The position numbers and the translations under genes are program-made. 8,304 bases of DNA. Origin: an uncultured Lachnospiraceae bacterium. GTDB taxonomy: Bacteria; Bacillota; Clostridia; Lachnospirales; Lachnospiraceae. This document shows, piece after piece, positions 5,441-8,304 of this stretch. Position 1 is the stretch's first letter, and each line of letters opens with the position of its first letter. The stretch is from NCBI GenBank assembly GCA_905233835.1, contig CAJOGB010000063.1, positions 1 through 8,304 on the forward strand, read 5' to 3'. The notes below the pieces were generated by a model that was given only the letters and a program-made list of their open reading frames with translations, ran no database searches and was not told the origin of the DNA.

Positions 5441-7078
5441 GTGGATATCAGTAAATATCGTAGTGAGATACAAAAGTTAATCACAGACATTCAGGAGAGT
5501 CGAGGAAAAGACTCGCAAAAGACCATCGCCTGCTGTAAGGAATTGGAGCAGTACGGTCTTTCTCATAATGAAAACGAGCTTATTGGGTTTGCCCGGTTTT
5601 CCTTGGGTGAAACCTATTATCTTATGAATGATACCGCCAGTTTCTATCGTGAGATGATTATGTGCCTGGATCCTTTAAAGGAAATCAAGGAATGGGGCTA
5701 TCTTACCATGGCAAACAATATGCTTGGTATCATGTCTTTAAACCGCGGAAATGCGCCTTTTGCCATGGATTATTATATGCAGGCCATCCACTACTGTCAG
5801 GAGTATCATCTTCCGGACTTGGAATGGGTGGTGCATATGAATCTGGGAAATCTCTATTTAAACATCGGAGATCCCCAAAGCGCCATCGACAACTTTGAAA
5901 GCGGTTATCACTACATTCACACCCATCCGGATACGAAAAACTATATCTCCACCTTTACGGCGGCTTGTGTGGGAATGGGAAAAGCCTATCTTGAAATGGA
6001 TAAAGTAGACGATGCAAACGAGTTTAACCATCGCCTGCTTTCCGAGTGCATGCCGAACCTTGTACCCATGGAAAAGCTTGTAGTTTATTGCTTTGAGGCT
6101 AGACTTTACCACGCCATGGGTCGTAAAGAGGAATGCGAAAGCTGCGTCAAACTCATCCGAGAAAGCTTTAACGAGGACGTTCCTGTGTTGGATGTCTTCG
6201 ATGATTTTTACGACTACATGAAGATGCTTCTTCAGATGGAAAGCTATGATGACTTTTTGGCTATCATGGAACAAATGGAGAAATCCACCCATCGTTCCGG
6301 CATCCGAAATTTGGAAAAGCAGCTTCTGATTTTGAAACTGAAATACTATAAGGCGACAAAAGACGAGGAGTCTTATAAGTCGGCGGCGGTTCGTTTCTTT
6401 GAAATCGACCAACTCATGGATCAGGAAAACGCCATGATGATCGCCAACACCATCGAGCTTCGAAGCCGCTTAAACGATTTGACCACCATCACAAAAGAAG
6501 TAGAGATGGAGAACCGTGCCCTTCAAAGAAAATCCGAAACCGATGCTCTAACCGGTATTTACAACCGCCTGAAACTAAACGAATACGGTGACGTGGCCTT
6601 CCAGAGAGCCATGAAAAACCAGGTGGGATTCGCGGTTGAGATTTTGGATATCGACTACTTTAAGGAGTACAATGATAACTACGGCCACCAAGCAGGTGAT
6701 AAGTGCATCCGATTCATCGCGGATTGCCTCGTTTCCTTAAAGTCTCATGGTGGTGTATTTGTCAGCCGTTACGGTGGTGACGAGTTTGTCATTATCTATG
6801 AGGGATATTCCGACACGGAAGTGTTTGCTATCGCAAAAGAATTAAAACAAAAAATCGTAAACACCGCCTATGAGCATAAGTTTTCCAAGGTTCCTCTTAA
6901 AGTGGTAACTATTTCCCAGGGAATCTTTTGGGGCGTTCCTTCAGGTGAACATACCATTTGGAATTATTTGCATTCCGCGGACGATATGCTCTATAAGGTA
7001 AAGGTGAAGAGCAGAAACAGCATTCTTCTCGGACACAGCATGATTGATGATTCGGATGTTTTGGAAGAGGACAATTAA
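5441..7078 (+). CDS. Cytoplasmic diguanylate cyclase with TPR-like N-terminal domain
   Basis: The 545-residue protein should make the second messenger c-di-GMP from two GTP. Residues 1 to about 330 are all-helical with TPR-like repeats, the clearest being around 85-120 and 129-160 (NLGNLYLNIGDPQSAIDNF). A heptad-like linker (about 335-365) leads into a GGDEF domain (about 366-532). The active site is complete: SETDALTGIYNR at the domain entry, D403 and N411 in DIDYFKEYND, D420 in GHQAGD, and RYGGDEF with the signature at 445-449. The product-inhibition I-site (RxxD) is replaced by HGGV (436-439). There is no signal peptide or membrane segment, so the protein is soluble and the TPR region is probably the signal or partner-binding part. 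The start is GTG. It lies 14 nt after rsmA. The ligand is unknown. Confidence 0.92.
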   Translation: MDISKYRSEIQKLITDIQESRGKDSQKTIACCKELEQYGLSHNENELIGFARFSLGETYYLMNDTASFYREMIMCLDPLKEIKEWGYLTMANNMLGIMSLNRGNAPFAMDYYMQAIHYCQEYHLPDLEWVVHMNLGNLYLNIGDPQSAIDNFESGYHYIHTHPDTKNYISTFTAACVGMGKAYLEMDKVDDANEFNHRLLSECMPNLVPMEKLVVYCFEARLYHAMGRKEECESCVKLIRESFNEDVPVLDVFDDFYDYMKMLLQMESYDDFLAIMEQMEKSTHRSGIRNLEKQLLILKLKYYKATKDEESYKSAAVRFFEIDQLMDQENAMMIANTIELRSRLNDLTTITKEVEMENRALQRKSETDALTGIYNRLKLNEYGDVAFQRAMKNQVGFAVEILDIDYFKEYNDNYGHQAGDKCIRFIADCLVSLKSHGGVFVSRYGGDEFVIIYEGYSDTEVFAIAKELKQKIVNTAYEHKFSKVPLKVVTISQGIFWGVPSGEHTIWNYLHSADDMLYKVKVKSRNSILLGHSMIDDSDVLEEDN

Positions 7079-7089
7079 GAATTAGAGGT

Positions 7090-7118
7090 TTGTAATCGGT
7101 TCTCGAAAAAACTATAAT
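7090..7118 (+). promoter_or_regulatory. Sigma-A-type promoter for the zinc-ribbon gene
   Basis: TTGTAA (7090-7095, 4 of 6 matches to TTGACA) and TATAAT (7113-7118, perfect) are separated by 17 bp, the ideal spacing. Transcription would start near 7125, leaving a short leader with AGGAGG before the gene. This marks a new transcription unit after the diguanylate cyclase. Confidence 0.78.
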
Positions 7119-7147
7119 AGAACTACCAAGGATTAGGAGGATGAACT

Positions 7148-7534
7148 ATGGATTTCTTAAATAAGATTGGGGATACCGTTGTTTCCGTAGGAAAGGAAGC
7201 ATCCGAGAAAGTAAAGGACGGCGTGGATGCAACCCGTCTTTCCTATGATATCAGCAAAAAGAAATCCGAGATTAACGATAAGTATCGTAGCCTCGGAAAG
7301 AAGTATTACGCAGAGCACAGGGATGAAAAGGATGATATGATTGTTGCAATCACAGCGGCAATCGAGGAGCTTCATGAAATGGAGAAAAACCTTGCAAACG
7401 TTAAGGGCGGAGTGCGATGCGAAAAATGCGGAGCAATTGTTCCGGTTGGTTCGGCATATTGCAGCAAATGTGGAGCAAAAGTTGGAGATATCTTTGAAGA
7501 AGATGAAGATATCTTTGATGGCGACGGAGAGTAG
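7148..7534 (+). CDS. Small helical protein with C-terminal zinc ribbon
   Basis: The 128-residue protein has an amphipathic, lysine- and glutamate-rich helical N-terminal part (about 1-85, likely coiled coil) and then a zinc ribbon with C91-x2-C94 and C105-x2-C108 (RCEKCGAIVP ... YCSKCGAKV). A very acidic tail ends the protein (EEDEDIFDGDGE). There is no signal peptide. The ribbon is of the kind found in many small bacterial zinc-ribbon proteins of unknown role. The ATG at 7148 is 7 nt after a strong AGGAGG (7135-7140); the out-of-frame ATG at 7141 is too close to that site to be used. It has its own promoter and is followed after 21 nt by another small gene, with which it probably forms an operon. 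No specific function can be assigned. Confidence 0.85.
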   Translation: MDFLNKIGDTVVSVGKEASEKVKDGVDATRLSYDISKKKSEINDKYRSLGKKYYAEHRDEKDDMIVAITAAIEELHEMEKNLANVKGGVRCEKCGAIVPVGSAYCSKCGAKVGDIFEEDEDIFDGDGE

Positions 7535-7555
7535 CATACATAAGGGGGACGGTGT

Positions 7556-7921
7556 ATGGACGAAATAGCAACAATCGTCGAAGAAAAAGTAGACGAGATT
7601 TTTGGGACAGTGGTTCAGGAATACGTGGGCGAGCATCCGCTTTTGACCATGGATGAAGAGGTGAAGCAGATTGCCAGACAGAGAGCTACTTCACAGTTGA
7701 TGTTTGCATTAAGTCGCTTAACGTTCCCGGAGGGAATCAGCAAAAAGGACCGTTTTGATGAGTGGTATGATGATTCCGTTCGCCGGGAAGTTGCTACCGC
7801 CTGCAAGAACTGTCTTGATGATGAAATAAAAAAGCGTGCCGGCAGTGAAGGAGAACAATTAAGCGCAATTGATCGTTATTTGGCGCTCCATGGAATGGGT
7901 GTCGGTGCAAAAGAAAAATAG
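7556..7921 (+). CDS. Hypothetical acidic helical protein
   Basis: I do not recognise this 121-residue protein. It is predicted largely helical and charged and has no signal peptide or membrane segment. Two cysteines lie in a CKNC pair (83-86), but there is no second pair to build a zinc site. The start (ATG 7556) is supported by AAGGGGG (7542-7548) at 7 nt spacing. Codon use resembles that of its neighbours, and the frame is open over its full length with no plausible competitor. It lies 21 nt after the zinc-ribbon gene and very likely shares its transcript, so a joint role with that protein is possible. Confidence 0.8.
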   Translation: MDEIATIVEEKVDEIFGTVVQEYVGEHPLLTMDEEVKQIARQRATSQLMFALSRLTFPEGISKKDRFDEWYDDSVRREVATACKNCLDDEIKKRAGSEGEQLSAIDRYLALHGMGVGAKEK

Positions 7922-7922
7922 T

Positions 7923-7946
7923 CGATACAGGTGTGTCGTTATTTTA
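7923..7946 (+). terminator. Possible weak intrinsic terminator
   Basis: CGATAC (7923-7928) can pair with GTGTCG (7933-7938) with one T-G wobble and an AGGT loop, and the T-rich stretch TTATTTT follows. The stem is only 6 bp, so this is a weak candidate for ending the zinc-ribbon operon. It sits just after the stop codon of the hypothetical gene and before rubrerythrin. Confidence 0.35.
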
Positions 7947-7958
7947 AGTAGAAAAGTG

Positions 7959-7964
7959 TATAAG
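7959..7964 (+). promoter_or_regulatory. Possible -10 box for the rubrerythrin gene
   Basis: TATAAG, directly preceded by TG, lies 20 nt before the rubrerythrin start. The expected -35 region (about 7936-7941) does not match the consensus. No PerR-like inverted repeat is visible between 7922 and 7984, although rubrerythrins are often peroxide-regulated in Clostridia. Confidence 0.3.
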
Positions 7965-7984
7965 ACTGAAAGGAGAAGAGAGGT

Positions 7985-8304
7985 ATGGCAAAATGGGTTT
8001 GTAGCGTATGCGGTTATGTTCATGAGGGAGATGAGCCACCTGCAGAGTGTCCGGTATGCCATGTTCCTGCAGAGAAGTTTACAAAGCAGGAAGGTGAAAT
8101 GACATGGGCAGCAGAGCATGTGGTTGGAGTAGCAAAGGGTGCTCCGGAGGATATTATCAAAGATCTTCGTGCAAATTTCGAGGGAGAATGCTCCGAAGTG
8201 GGTATGTATCTTGCAATGAGCCGCCAGGCATTCCGCGAAGGCTATCCGGAAATCGGTGATTACTATCACAGAGCAGCATTGGAAGAAGCTGACCACGCTG
8301 CCAA
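7985..8304 (+). CDS. rbr: Rubrerythrin / NADH peroxidase (rubredoxin domain first), 3' end outside window
   Basis: The first 106 residues are present and the frame runs off the window. A rubredoxin-like iron site comes first (C6-x2-C9 and C22-x2-C25 in KWVCSVCGY and ECPVCH). It is followed by the start of a ferritin-like di-iron domain with FEGECSEVGMY (E68 a likely iron ligand) and ALEEADHAA (E101 and H104, the ExxH pair). This domain order is that of reverse rubrerythrins, which reduce hydrogen peroxide and can contribute to oxygen reduction with electrons from NADH through rubredoxin/flavoprotein partners in clostridia. It is typical of strict anaerobes. The ATG has AAAGGAG (7969-7975) 9 nt upstream. 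Classical rubrerythrin has the rubredoxin domain at the other end, so the missing C-terminus should be a four-helix bundle without a second rubredoxin. Confidence 0.93.
   Translation, partial: MAKWVCSVCGYVHEGDEPPAECPVCHVPAEKFTKQEGEMTWAAEHVVGVAKGAPEDIIKDLRANFEGECSEVGMYLAMSRQAFREGYPEIGDYYHRAALEEADHAA

Noticed and set aside
5858..6412. 184-codon open frame on the minus strand within the GGDEF gene
   Set aside because: It lies entirely antisense to a gene with clear domain homology, its protein has no recognisable features, and it has no evident ribosome site.
7922..7984. PerR box before rubrerythrin
   Set aside because: I looked for a TTATAATNATTATAA-like inverted repeat and found only unstructured A+T-rich sequence.
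7859..8296. 145-codon open frame on the minus strand over rubrerythrin
   Set aside because: It is antisense to a clearly recognised rubredoxin/ferritin-like gene, and its cysteine- and histidine-rich translation is a by-product of that coding strand.

Overview
The window reads as a chromosomal segment of an anaerobic Firmicute, most likely a member of Clostridia close to Lachnospiraceae. The evidence is the moderate-to-low GC content, strong AGGAG-type ribosome binding sites, TATAAT-type promoters, the metG-tatD-rsmA gene order typical of Firmicutes, and a rubrerythrin with its rubredoxin domain at the N-terminus. This placement is inference from protein style and synteny; no search was run. 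All nine genes lie on the + strand and are tightly packed, and no gap between genes exceeds about 120 bases. I see no mobile element, CRISPR array, tRNA or rRNA.

Region 1 (1-1656) is a metal-ion module. The window opens inside what looks like the 3' half of a yybP-ykoY (Mn2+) riboswitch, followed by a strong intrinsic terminator. Downstream come mntP (Mn2+ efflux pump) and, 17 nt later, a YrbG/CaCA-family cation exchanger. The two transporters probably form one operon controlled by Mn2+ through transcription attenuation. MntP appears about 10 residues shorter than usual between its last two membrane helices.

Region 2 (1657-5426) is a translation and housekeeping block. It begins with an extended -10 promoter at the yrbG stop codon. 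Next is metG (methionyl-tRNA synthetase), interrupted by an apparent net 5-nt deletion that puts a TGA after codon 171. tatD (metal-dependent hydrolase/DNase) abuts it directly, and rsmA (16S rRNA dimethyladenosine transferase) follows with a TTG start. rnmV, often found between tatD and rsmA in Firmicutes, is absent here. The metG break is the main anomaly of the window, because the gene is normally essential: it is either a sequence/assembly error or a real lesion that needs a second metG elsewhere.

Region 3 (5427-7078) is a soluble diguanylate cyclase. It has a TPR-like helical sensor, a complete GGDEF active site and no inhibitory I-site. It starts 14 nt after rsmA and probably shares that transcript.

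Region 4 (7079-8304) begins with a well-formed sigma-A-type promoter. It drives a small protein with a helical N-terminus and a C-terminal zinc ribbon, followed by an unrecognised 121-residue acidic helical protein. The window ends inside a rubrerythrin/NADH-peroxidase-type gene (rubredoxin domain then ferritin-like domain), which points to oxidative stress defence in an anaerobe. I found no wholly new system. The best leads are the broken metG, the Mn2+-controlled pairing of mntP with a CaCA exchanger, the I-site-less diguanylate cyclase and the zinc-ribbon/unknown gene pair.
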